Of a DNA stretch of 16,650 bases, positions 8,285-16,650 are shown piece after piece; position 1 is the stretch's first letter; the number at the start of each line of letters is the position of its first letter. The position numbers and the translations under genes were made by a program. Origin of the DNA: Thalassiosira profunda (taxonomy: Eukaryota > Bacillariophyta > Thalassiosirophyceae > Thalassiosirales > Thalassiosiraceae); assembly GCA_036939355.1 (NCBI GenBank), contig JALLAP010000403.1:1-16650 (forward strand), given 5' to 3'. The notes beneath the pieces were generated by a model. That model saw only the letters and a list, made by a program, of their open reading frames with translations. It was not told the origin of the DNA and did not search any database.

Positions 8285-8357
8285 CCACGGGACCTCGTCT
8301 TCTCTTTCTAGAGGTGCTAGACAAGTATTTTGGTGGAACAATATCTAGGTAGAGATT

Positions 8358-11300
8358 TTAGTCGCTCGCCTGCAGGATGGGAATGCCCTCCCACCGGAAA
8401 TCTCCAATCTCGACGATGCCGGACTGGTCCCCACCATTCAAGATCTTTTCCTTCATTGCCTCGGAGAATGCACGGTCTCCCCTGATGCGCAGAGACTTCG
8501 TCGATTGCTGGTTGAAGCACCAGTCCGGAATCTGTTTGCGAATTGCCTTCCACTCCGGCGTTCCCTTCTTCCTCTCCATCTCCTCAAAGAGATCCTGAGC
8601 GCATCGACGGGCATCAGCGGCGACGGCTCCGATTCCAGCGGGCACCGGAAGCGGCACATCGTTCGAATCAAACTTGTTGACCATGATGAGGATTGCGCCG
8701 CCACGGCCTCCCATCTTGCCGGCAGTATGCACCACGTCCGGTCGAGGATCGAGGAGCGAGTAGCTAACCTCGCCAGATGAGTTTGTAGTCCCAGTGCAAT
8801 CGTGCTTTCCATTGAAAGGCCCCGACTGTTCGCAATAGCGACAGTACGCGCGCTGATTGAATTGCACCAAGTCTCCGCGCTCGTTCCGAACCATGCAGAA
8901 GAGGCCGCCGCATTCAATGCCATGGACACGCGCCTTATGCTTTGAGTTGAGCCTCTTGTTCTCAGAGGCGCCGCAAGTGTCGCAGATCAAACGCATGTAC
9001 ACGCTCTCCTGGCCATTCCTCACTGCCGCTCGAAGACTGCAGCGCGAGCCATTCACCTCTCCGAAGGTGAGGCTGTTGCGAATCTCCTCTTTCATCCGCT
9101 TCAGCAATTCCGGGGACACCACTTCCACCTCTCCCAAGAAGTTCTGGATCACGTAAGTGCTTGCCCGAGCATTGCGATCGTACGTCCCGGGGCGTGGTGG
9201 ACGGCACCACGGAACAAGATCTCTGATATCCTCATCGCTCAACTGGATGTACGGTCGCCCCAGCAGCTTCGCCAGCATGAGCATGATCGCGTTTACCAGA
9301 GCAATGGCCTCCTGCATCAGAACCCACAACATCTTCAGCCTCGTCGGGTGGGGCAACTTGCCCCTTTGGACGATCTGAACCCCCGTTCCATCGTACCAAC
9401 CGCCCTGGAAAACCTTTCCCGCGATGACATTGTCGTAGCACGGCTCGCCCAAACCAATGAGGACTGCTCCCGGGTGGAAGTGCCGGACAAGCTCCCTCAA
9501 GATCTCGCGGCAGGGCGCATCGCTTTGCGCGACCAAGTTGTCGTACTGATGACGCTTTGCTGGGTTGGAATGCATGTCAAAGTCTCCATTGATCAGGCAT
9601 CGATCGAAAATTGCAACGCTCTTCTTCAGCAGACGCTCCGCATTCTCGCGGGGGACGGCAAATCCGTTGGGATGGGATGCAACGTCGGCCATGGCTTTGT
9701 ACAACACTTCAATGCACGGCTCTCTAAGGCGTCCATTGCGCTTCCGGGACAGCAGTCTTTCGCGGTACGACTCCGCTCGCGAGTTGGCGCAGAAGTTCAG
9801 ATTGAGGATGGCGGTAACTTTGGATGGATCATCGCCGAGGCAGTCCGGGAGAACCACCTGCCTTCCCTGAGAGTCCGCGATTTGCTGTAAGATGGCGAAC
9901 TGTTGCATCTTCTTCACCATCTCGTGTAGGAAGCAGTTGCCGTCACTATCGTCGAGAAGATCAGCAGGCCAATCCTCCAACGGTACCATGGCCCACTTCC
10001 AAATGCCCATCGGCTCGTCCTGTTGCTCCGGGGCACCGCGCGGTTGCTCCACGACGCGCTCGTCCCGTTGCTGCTCGTCCTCGTGGGCGCGGCGTCCCGC
10101 GTGCTGCTCAACCTCGCCGGGCGCGCCTCGTCCACGTTGCTCCACGACGCGTTGCTCTACGACGCGTTCCTCCGGCTCCCCGTCCCGTACACGCCGGTCG
10201 TTCGCCGGGGCGCGGCGTGGTTGCTCCACGGCGCGCTCGTCCCGTCGCTGCTCGTCCTCGTGGGAAAGCTGCCGAGGCTGCTGCGCGTTCTGCAGTTGAG
10301 ACAACAATGGAGGCAGTGTAAGTGCGACAACGAATGCCAAGAGATGATATGAAAAGGAAACGCACCGTGGCCTCTGCGACGTTCGTCCGCGCCGAGGGTA
10401 CAGCTTGAAATGGAAGTGTCGTTTGTTTCAATGACTTGGGTTTGGCTTTGGTCGGCGCTTTGACCAAATGAGGACGGGCCGACTTGGCCGACTTGCGTTT
10501 GGGTTTGGCCCGGCCATCATCATGATCCGAGTCCGAGTCGTCGCTGTCAAAATGATCCGAGTCATCGGAACGCTCCGGGCTGCCAGGAAGGAATTCTTCG
10601 TCCGACTCGTTTTTCTTCGGTCGGCCGGATCTCTTCTGACGGACGGGCGACTCCTCCTCTGATTGTACCTCCTTGGGCGGACGCTTTTTGTAGCCGCAGC
10701 GCGTCTCACCCCGTTTGTACTTCCTTCCAGCTCGCTTCTTCTTCGGCATCTTTTTCGCTTTCTTCTTCGTTTGCTGCTGCTTCTTCTTCTCTTTGGCCGC
10801 GATGGGCCGCAGTTCTGACGGGCGATTGTCTTCCGCGTCTGAAAAAAACATTAGTGCCTCGATAAGTAATTAGACAAGAAGGAAACAGCAGACCATCTCA
10901 CCATTGCCTCGCTCCCCGCAGTTGCTCCGGAGAAGCTCAATGTCGTTGTCCTCGTCTGGATACTCCATCCATTCAGTAGGGTCGCCATTGTCGTATTCGA
11001 TGCGTATTTTGCGCACATGGGTCGACGTTTTGCGGACGCCAATGATTTTACCGAGACAGACGCCCTGCTTGTACACAGCGACGCGCATCCCTTTTGCCGG
11101 AACGTCCGCTGCACGTCGGGCCTCCTCTCTCGCTGCGAGAATTGCTGCCTCCTCTTCAGCTGCAAGACGCACTTCCTCCAAGAGCTTCGCCCTCCACGGC
11201 TCAATCACGACGAGCGAGCTCTCTTGCGCATTTGTTTCATCGCGGGGCGAGCTCTCCCACACGACCGCGCTTAGCTCGCTGGCGTCTACCGCCTCAGTGC

Positions 11301-14300
11301 CCTCGGTGTCCTCCTCGGGATCCTTTTGTTCGCCGTAATCGCTGTTGAGCAGGAGCAGATGCAAGATCAGTATCAGAAATGCAATTGATACAAAAGAATG
11401 CAAGCCTGGTGCTCACGTTTCATTGCAGTTTGCGCACAAATGCAATGTCGCCCCGCCGTTGGACACGTATTTCCGGCACGCATCCTCGCTGCAGCCTTGC
11501 GCCATGCACGTCTCGTCGTGCTTTTCGAGCGACACCAACTCCCATAGAGGCGTGGTAGGACGGCTGCCCTTATCCTCGCAAGTCGCCTCGTCGTTCTGAA
11601 CAGTGGACAGAAAGTGTGAGAGCTATTCCAGCAGAAAAGCAATGCAACACGTCAAAACTCACAGAGCCCACCGATGCCTTCGCCTCGATCAAAGCGTTGT
11701 ATTGGTCTTTGCGGCAATACAGAAGCATGCACGCTTGGCGACGGCCATCCGACTGGACTTGTTGGGACGAAACGATGGTGTAATTGCTGTCGTTGAAACG
11801 AACAAAGACGCTGCCCTTCCTAATGTCCACAACGTAGTGACCGCTCTTGTGCGACACTCCAATGTGGTGGACGACTGCGAAGAGAACCTGTTTGCTGCTC
11901 GTTTGGGCCTCCGTGTGCGCGCCAATGTCAAGCTCCAACGGGATGTCCACCGCAGTGTCGATCAGCGACTGTCGATTCTGAGGCCCTCCATTGCTGCCCC
12001 GTTCAAATCCGGTGCGTCGGAGGTGCAGGAAGAGCAGGCCCGAATCGGGCAAGTACTGGGTCCTTCGGGTGGTGCCGACCCCCCCGCATCCGCCCTCGTC
12101 GCATATGAAGTCAGTGAGTTCTTCATTTTTTGGGAGTGTTGCGGCAATGCATTCGTCTAACGATGCTTCGCGCTTGTCGTCCGGAAAGGAAAGAGAGAAG
12201 ATGATGCCAGACTCGTCCTCTTTCCTCCTGCTAGGCATCTTGCACGCTGGATTCGAGCACTGGCATACCGTCACGATGGTTCCACTCGTTCGAGCAAAGA
12301 TGCAGCCGGGCAGAGCCGAACCCAATTGCTCTGTGAGCTTTGGGAATAGCTCGTGCGGATCGTGTTGACCGTTGCTTAACGCCCTGCAATCGAGATCGGT
12401 GGGGTTGGCATCAGCGAGAGCAGTCAATACGCTCCGCGCAGTTGGAAGTTCCCGGCTGCCACTGGTGGCGCAATCAATCATCTGTCGCATCGTCGAGCGG
12501 AGCGCACCAGCAACTGCAAGAGATCCTTGCCGGGACGAAGTTGCATTCTCGATGTTCCTCTCGTCGTCTTCGCGCAGCAGCGGCTCCCTCACGCATCTCA
12601 TGTGGAGTAAGATTTGAAGGACCACGTTCGCGAAGCACAGCACGTCTGGATTGCGCAGGCGACAGTGAGGGACCTCTGGTATCTCTTGCTGCGCCATCGC
12701 CTCGGCGCATGCAATAGCCACGTCGTCCGCAGTGAGGTTGCCTCGACGGGCGTCGGCTTTGGATGCCAACGACGCGACGACCAAAGGTGCAACAGCAGGC
12801 GACAGGGACGGGACAGCGATCGTTGCCAGCGACTGTACGGACATCTCATCCGGCGCCTCGCCTTCCCCAACATCGCACTCGTTTTGGAGAGGAGCAGCCC
12901 CCACGACCATCATCGGGACGTCGTCCTGCAAATCACTCTAACAGCAGCAGACGACAAAGCAATTGTGAGAGGAGCGCCGAAGCGAGGTCTGTCCAAACGA
13001 AACACTCTCACCTCGATTCCCATCGCCTCGTGAGCCGTTCCCGACGCATCGTCTACGCTCATGTCGTCGTCGGTCTTGACTTGGAGGTCGGCGAGTTGCC
13101 GCTCGAGGGCCGCCAAGGTCTGCCGGGTCGCCAACGCTTTCGACGCGCAGTGCGATTGCATCTCGGGCAGGAGAGTACTCTCGTCGCCGACATTGTGGAG
13201 TGGATTAGGACGCGCGAGATTGAATGCGAGTCCACTCAATAGGGGCCCGGGATACCTCGGTGGTGGTGGAGCAGCCTCGATCCGCCGAAAGGCACATTCG
13301 GAAGGGTGGATGGCGGGGCCGAGTTGTGCATTGATGCGTTGGATCCGCTGCAGCTGCGTGATGCGTAGAAGCATTGCAAGTGGTTGAGTACGGAGGCGGG
13401 CAGATGCAAATCCACAATGCAAACGATGGCAACTCTCACCCGCTGTGGGTCGGTATCATGCTCTGGATCCTTGTGGAAGAGGGCGAGCCGGTCCAACCTA
13501 TCTCCGGACGGTTCGATGTTTCGGAGACGCTCCGCCTCGTATTTCCCCTCGGCCTTTCTCCCCTCCTCGGGCTCGCCACTGTTCTCCTCTCCCAACTCCC
13601 CCGAGATCACCACCTCCCCCGGCACCCCCTCCCCAGCGGGGGCGGCATCCCCGGGGACGGAGGTCGTGGAATCGCCTCCCGTCGAGCTCGATTCGTTGAT
13701 GCACTCGAAGGCGACGTCCTGGGATAAAAGAAGGGCCGTGAGATGCATGCAAAGCTGGCAGAAATGTACAATATTGGATTGTTGACTCACCTCGGCAGCC
13801 TCCCCGCCCTCTGCATCCGGGGTATCCTCCGCGGAGACAGACGCCGTGCGGCCATCGCCCCCCAACACCGCCCCCGTCGCGTCCCCCGAGGCGGATGTTG
13901 TGGCGTCGTTCATTGAGGCGACATCGGGGCGCTCGTTCTCCTTCTCCCCGGCCTCCCTGGCATCGTCCTCTCTCCCCCCACCCTCGCTCCCCCGCTCGCT
14001 TCCCTCCCCATCATCCTCCCGGAGGGCAGGGCGAAGATATTTTTCCAAGACCCCCCGCGTCAGCTGCTCCCGCCTCAGCTTTTCCAAGTCATTCCGTTCG
14101 GCCCTCGCCCGACGTGCACCGTCACACTCCGGGGCGGGGTCTTGGTATGTCTCCAGCAGATCCCCTATGCGAGCTGCCTTTTCTGCTGCAACGGCCTCGC
14201 TCCTCTGCCAGGGGCAATTCTGTCGTGGACCGTCAGACGAGGGAATAATGTCGGCGCCCCCCGCATCTCTCGCCGCCTCGGCGCCGCCCTCGCGCGGCCG

Positions 14301-14615
14301 TACCGCCCCCCGCCCCGCCGAGATGACGCTTGCGTGGCCTTGATGGCCGACATCGCCATCGAGTGCTGCAGCTGCGGCAGTTCCCTCACACGGGCCGGCG
14401 CGGCTACGTAATTCCCCAGAATTCCCGTCCTCCGCGGCCACCCGACCGTCCTCGCCCCCCCGTTGCCCCGATACCCGCCGCGGGGAATCGGCGTGGGCAT
14501 TCTTGGCGTTGATGGGAGGGAGCCGCGGGCGCTCCTCGCAACTTTTGGTCAACGCCGAAGAAAGATCCTCCAATGCTCCCTCCAAATTCATTATTGGTTC
14601 CCGCGTATGTGGCAT
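8358..14615 (-). CDS. USP-type deubiquitinase fused to a Tudor-like, AT-hook-like and novel C-terminal domain
   Basis: Eight exons (13791-14615, 13440-13718, 13012-13353, 11663-12925, 11417-11595, 10902-11341, 10366-10838, 8358-10289) join in frame through introns of 63-86 bp to give about 1,910 aa. Residues 1-480 are acidic and low-complexity. Residues about 570-890 are a peptidase C19 (USP) domain, which removes ubiquitin from proteins: catalytic Cys579 (LCFANVVLQ), DPHEL helix, two CxxC-type finger halves (VCQCSNPAC, ICDEGGC), His845 (KSGHYVVD) and Asp861 (FNDSNY). Exon 5 adds a Cys-rich stretch. Residues about 1047-1100 resemble a Tudor/Agenet barrel (GMRVAVY...KIRIEYDNGD). Residues 1110-1267 carry Lys-rich NLS-like runs, an AT-hook-like KRSGRPKK, an acidic SDD run and a PIP-like KQTTLPF. 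The last exon encodes 643 aa with no family I know. A chromatin-targeted deubiquitinase is inferred. Two genes rather than one is possible, but every junction is in phase. Confidence 0.82.
10029..10262 (-). repeat. In-exon imperfect minisatellite encoding HEDEQxRDERxVEQP units
   Basis: Two 57-bp units at 10206-10262 and 10029-10085 differ at five positions (about 91 per cent identity). They encode the peptide HEDEQRRDERAVEQPRRAP and a close variant. Between them are shorter ERVVEQRVVEQR units from the same core. The charged Glu/Arg tract precedes the novel C-terminal domain of the deubiquitinase gene and is probably an unstructured or helical spacer. Confidence 0.85.
11700..12665 (-). other. 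USP (peptidase C19) catalytic domain
   Basis: One exon holds the whole catalytic core. The Cys box reads RLRNPDVLCFANVVLQ instead of the usual GLxNxGNTCYMNSxLQ, so the GNT oxyanion-hole segment is degenerate while the nucleophile Cys579 stays. The His box keeps GHY and the third triad residue lies in FND. The fold order, with the finger cysteines between the boxes, is that of the family. The altered Cys box could change activity, but the complete triad argues for an active enzyme. Confidence 0.8.
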
Positions 14616-14875
14616 CCCTCCCCCCCCCGGCCGGAGATGTCGGACGTCGACGGTGGGGAGGTGCGAGGCGTTGGCGGACGTGGCGGCGACGGGGGTAGGG
14701 GCTCTCTGCCGTCGAGAGGGCGAACAACTATGATCTCAAAGCAGCATTGTTTTTATTTTCAATCCCTTTCACTTTTTAAAGGAATCAAATTTGGCGCGTT
14801 TCAAAGAACAATCAACTCGCGAGCAACTGCCAAATTCGACCCCCTCGCCTCGCCAACGCCAATGCCCCCGCCGCC
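14616..14875. promoter_or_regulatory. Divergent promoter between the deubiquitinase gene and the coiled-coil gene
   Basis: Only 260 bp separate two oppositely directed ATG codons, so the promoters must share this segment. An AT-rich tract (about 14745-14792) in otherwise GC-rich DNA includes TTTTTAAAGG at 14773-14782, a weak TATA-like element 94-103 bp before the plus-strand ATG. The E2F-like octamer TTTGGCGC lies at 14790-14797. Confidence 0.5.
14790..14797 (+). promoter_or_regulatory. E2F-like site TTTGGCGC
   Basis: An exact match to the E2F/DP consensus TTTSSCGC, 79-86 bp upstream of the plus-strand ATG at 14876. The dUTPase promoter in this window carries a cluster of similar motifs, which makes a shared cell-cycle input conceivable. 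A single octamer can also occur by chance. Confidence 0.3.
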
Positions 14876-16006
14876 ATGTGCAGGGATACCAGAAATCGCG
14901 TGAAGCGCGAGGCAGAGGCCAAGGATCCCGACGACCCCCGCAATAATTTGCTGACCAATAAATTATGCGGCTGGTGCAGCGTAAACGCCAAAGCCGCGGG
15001 GGCGGAGGAGAATTGCGACGCGTGCGAACATGCAAAGGCCATCGGCTGGGTGCGGAAAGAGACTGGCGGCGGCAGAGGATATAGATTCGAGCCGCCCGCG
15101 GGCGTGAACGTGACGAAAATTGACACCGTCCCCAAATTCATTGCTCAGACAACCAAAGTCTACGGCGATCATTTCCGTGCGCAACAACAACAACAAGCGG
15201 GCGGAGGAGGAGGGGGCGGAGGCGTAGGGGGTGGGAGCGAGGAGACGAGGGAGGATGCCGAGCAGTCCGACGGGGGCGGCGGACAGGAGACGGGCGGCGG
15301 CGGGGGGAGAGGCGGGGAGCAGACGCGGGAGGAGACGAGGGGAGGAACGGACGGGGAGGATCCCAACGCGGGAGGCGAGGCAGCGACGGGAGGAGGGACG
15401 CCCTTTGAGGTGACCGTCGATGGAGCCGTCGTAAGCGCGGAGGAGTTGCTAAGAAACGGCGACGTGGAGGGATATTACAAAGCCGTCCGGGAGGGAGTGG
15501 CGAATGCGATGAGACAGGCTGTCCTTGCAACCGTCAAAACGAGGGAAGAGCTGGAGTCCGAGATTGCGAGGATGAGGACAGAATGCCTGGAGCAGCTCGA
15601 GGGGGGGATGCAGAAGACTGAGGACGGGGTAGATGCCCACCTCACCGATCTCATAATCACCCAAATGCTGGACGTTTGGAAGCGGGAGATGGCGGTGCTG
15701 AAGGCGGCCCAGACGCAGTTGGAGCGGTACGAGCGGGCGAAGGAGGCGTTCAACGAGGAGGAGAAGCGGGAGCTCACTGCGGTGTACGACGAGAAGATCC
15801 AGAAGAAGGAGACGATCATAGAGGATACAAAGGCGGAGCTGAAGCGGATGGCCGCGGGAGCCGAGGAGGAGTTCCGGAAGCGCAAGGCCGAGCTCAAGAA
15901 GGCCAGCCGGTTGGAGGTGGACACCCCTGAGCGTTCGAAGAGGAAGCTCGAGGTGTTCCTCGCAGGACAGATTGAGGAGCAGACCAAGCTTGACTTTGGA
16001 AGGTGA
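14876..16006 (+). CDS. Coiled-coil protein with N-terminal CxxC/CxxC motif and Gly-rich middle
   Basis: The 376-codon frame starts at an ATG in ideal GCCGCCATG context. Residues 31-50 hold CGWC-x12-CDAC, a probable zinc-binding pair inside a conserved-looking N-terminal domain that ends near residue 100 (KVYGDHF). A low-complexity segment (103-175) has a five-Gln run and long Gly runs mixed with Glu/Arg. Residues about 185-345 are highly charged with heptad-like leucine spacing, predicting a long coiled coil, followed by a basic tail (PERSKRKLE). I recognise no family; a scaffold or nucleic-acid-associated role is only a guess. The TGA stop sits within AGGTGAGC, which looks exactly like a local splice donor, so the true C-terminus may lie further on (an in-frame continuation would end at 16136). 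Confidence 0.75.
   Translation: MCRDTRNRVKREAEAKDPDDPRNNLLTNKLCGWCSVNAKAAGAEENCDACEHAKAIGWVRKETGGGRGYRFEPPAGVNVTKIDTVPKFIAQTTKVYGDHFRAQQQQQAGGGGGGGGVGGGSEETREDAEQSDGGGGQETGGGGGRGGEQTREETRGGTDGEDPNAGGEAATGGGTPFEVTVDGAVVSAEELLRNGDVEGYYKAVREGVANAMRQAVLATVKTREELESEIARMRTECLEQLEGGMQKTEDGVDAHLTDLIITQMLDVWKREMAVLKAAQTQLERYERAKEAFNEEEKRELTAVYDEKIQKKETIIEDTKAELKRMAAGAEEEFRKRKAELKKASRLEVDTPERSKRKLEVFLAGQIEEQTKLDFGR
15183..15400 (+). repeat. Poly-Gln and Gly/Glu-rich low-complexity coding tract
   Basis: A short CAA run encoding five Gln is followed by [13 protein letters not shown] purine-rich repeats encoding Gly runs interrupted by Glu, Thr and Arg. The strong purine bias creates long spurious open frames on the opposite strand. 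Confidence 0.75.
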
Positions 16007-16009
16007 GCT

Positions 16010-16650
16010 ATCGGTCATTGCATAGCACAATACAGCATCTAGATTCCGCATTTCTCCCAACGGTGAAGCATACCAATTCAGTACATCGCAAAGACTCTGG
16101 GCCACCGATGGAGTAGTCTCGGGAAGGGCCAGGTAGAACTGTTGCTGTTCAGCTGTGGGACGAGAGACGACGTCAGCCGTCATCCGCCAAAAGGAAGCAG
16201 CGGAGAGGAGGTCCTCATCTAGAAAGGGCAGATCTTTCACGTTTGCCGACGAAGCCCATCGAAACACTCCCTGTTGCACCTCGTCACGATAGAAAGACTC
16301 TACCGACTTCCGAGCATTCTTATCCGCAGCGCCAGAAAGCGCATTCGATGTCCCACCCATCACCGCTTGGAGCAACCCGCCCACGCCGCCCAACGGGGAG
16401 CGCCGGTCCTCTTTCTCGTTGCTGTTGGATTTCACCAATTTGGTTATGACGCCCCGTTGCACCCTCCTCGTTCGGCGCTGTTCGGACTCTCCTTTGGAGG
16501 CTCCAGAAGTATCTATTCGATACCTCGGAAAGGTCTTGCTAAAGATTGGGCATTGAGATTTTGCCGCCTCCCCATTGAGCACATCTTCTGCCCCATTGTG
16601 CACATAATCTGATGTTGATGCCTCCTTCGCTTCGGTCTCGGTGCTCTGAG
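16010..16650 (-). CDS. Partial hypothetical protein, 5' end beyond the window
   Basis: An open frame runs on the minus strand from the window edge to the antisense side of the coiled-coil gene. Its composition looks like real protein through about 16050: a basic N-terminal part (EQRRTRRVQRG), a small-residue stretch (LGGVGGLLQAVMGG) and a mixed helical part (FLDEDLLSAASFWRMTADVV, LCDVLNWYASPL). No family is recognised. The frame stays open to 15449, but below about 16010 it becomes Leu-rich in the way expected of the shadow of a charged coiled coil, so the true 3' end or a last intron lies near 16010-16060 and is unresolved. Base composition here is less GC-rich than in the convergent gene. 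Confidence 0.45.

Noticed and set aside
8317..8394. Possible 78-bp intron joining the deubiquitinase gene to the Cys-rich gene
   Set aside because: The length is typical but the donor is GTGGGA and the phases do not match (phase 2 into a phase 1 acceptor), giving an early stop.
13846..14343. Plus-strand Ser/Pro/Arg-rich ORF of 165 codons
   Set aside because: It is antisense to the acidic first exon of the deubiquitinase gene, which has a proper donor and continues in phase.
15138..15987. Long minus-strand ORFs opposite the coiled-coil gene
   Set aside because: They are Ser/Pro- or Leu-rich mirror images of Gly/Glu/Lys-rich plus-strand coding sequence.
16153..16240. Possible 88-bp intron in the partial minus-strand gene (GTGAAA...CCCACAG)
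   Set aside because: Splicing would leave a frame that stops soon after, while the unspliced frame reads as ordinary protein.
1..16650. CRISPR arrays, insertion sequences, tRNA or rRNA genes, viral genes
   Set aside because: No regularly spaced repeats, terminal inverted repeats, transposase motifs, cloverleaf or rRNA-like sequence was found.

Overview
This window is nuclear DNA from a GC-rich microbial eukaryote. Genes are broken by short GT-AG introns (63-149 bp; 14 of the 15 inferred donors read GTGAG), starts often sit in a GCCGCCATG-like context, and one reading frame can be followed across introns through whole known domains. There are no bacterial operon signals. A secreted cellulase combined with a polysaccharide monooxygenase suggests a free-living or saprotrophic protist that degrades or remodels cellulosic walls. 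I cannot fix the lineage from sequence alone.

Layout from left to right: (1) minus-strand dUTPase (390-1142, two exons), damaged in this assembly by a 72-bp perfect duplication flanking a single N; (2) minus-strand seven-exon gene (1637-6877) for a predicted secreted protein of about 1,579 residues, joining an N-terminal copper polysaccharide monooxygenase (LPMO), several cysteine-rich modules on Pro/Thr linkers, a complete family 9 glycoside hydrolase (GH9), an Ig-like domain, an unrecognised domain and two more cysteine-rich modules; (3) minus-strand two-exon gene (7589-8284) for a small protein with many CxxC pairs; (4) minus-strand eight-exon gene (8358-14615) for a predicted protein of about 1,910 residues with a USP-type deubiquitinase, a Tudor-like barrel, a basic/acidic nuclear-type region with an AT-hook-like motif, and a large unrecognised C-terminal domain; (5) plus-strand gene (14876-16006) for a CxxC/CxxC, Gly-rich, coiled-coil protein, divergent from gene 4; (6) the downstream part of a minus-strand gene (about 16010-16650) that enters from beyond the right edge and is convergent with gene 5.

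The most notable content is the LPMO-GH9 fusion. It puts an oxidative and a hydrolytic cellulose-attacking activity on one chain, with at least three copies of one repeated cysteine module (CC-x6-9-C-x5-10-C-x6-C-x2-3-C) that look like an undescribed carbohydrate-binding unit. The second is the deubiquitinase/Tudor/AT-hook fusion, which suggests a chromatin-targeted deubiquitinase of unfamiliar design. The other genes appear to be unrelated neighbours rather than parts of one pathway. All exon models are inferred by eye from reading frame and splice signals; no transcript evidence was available.
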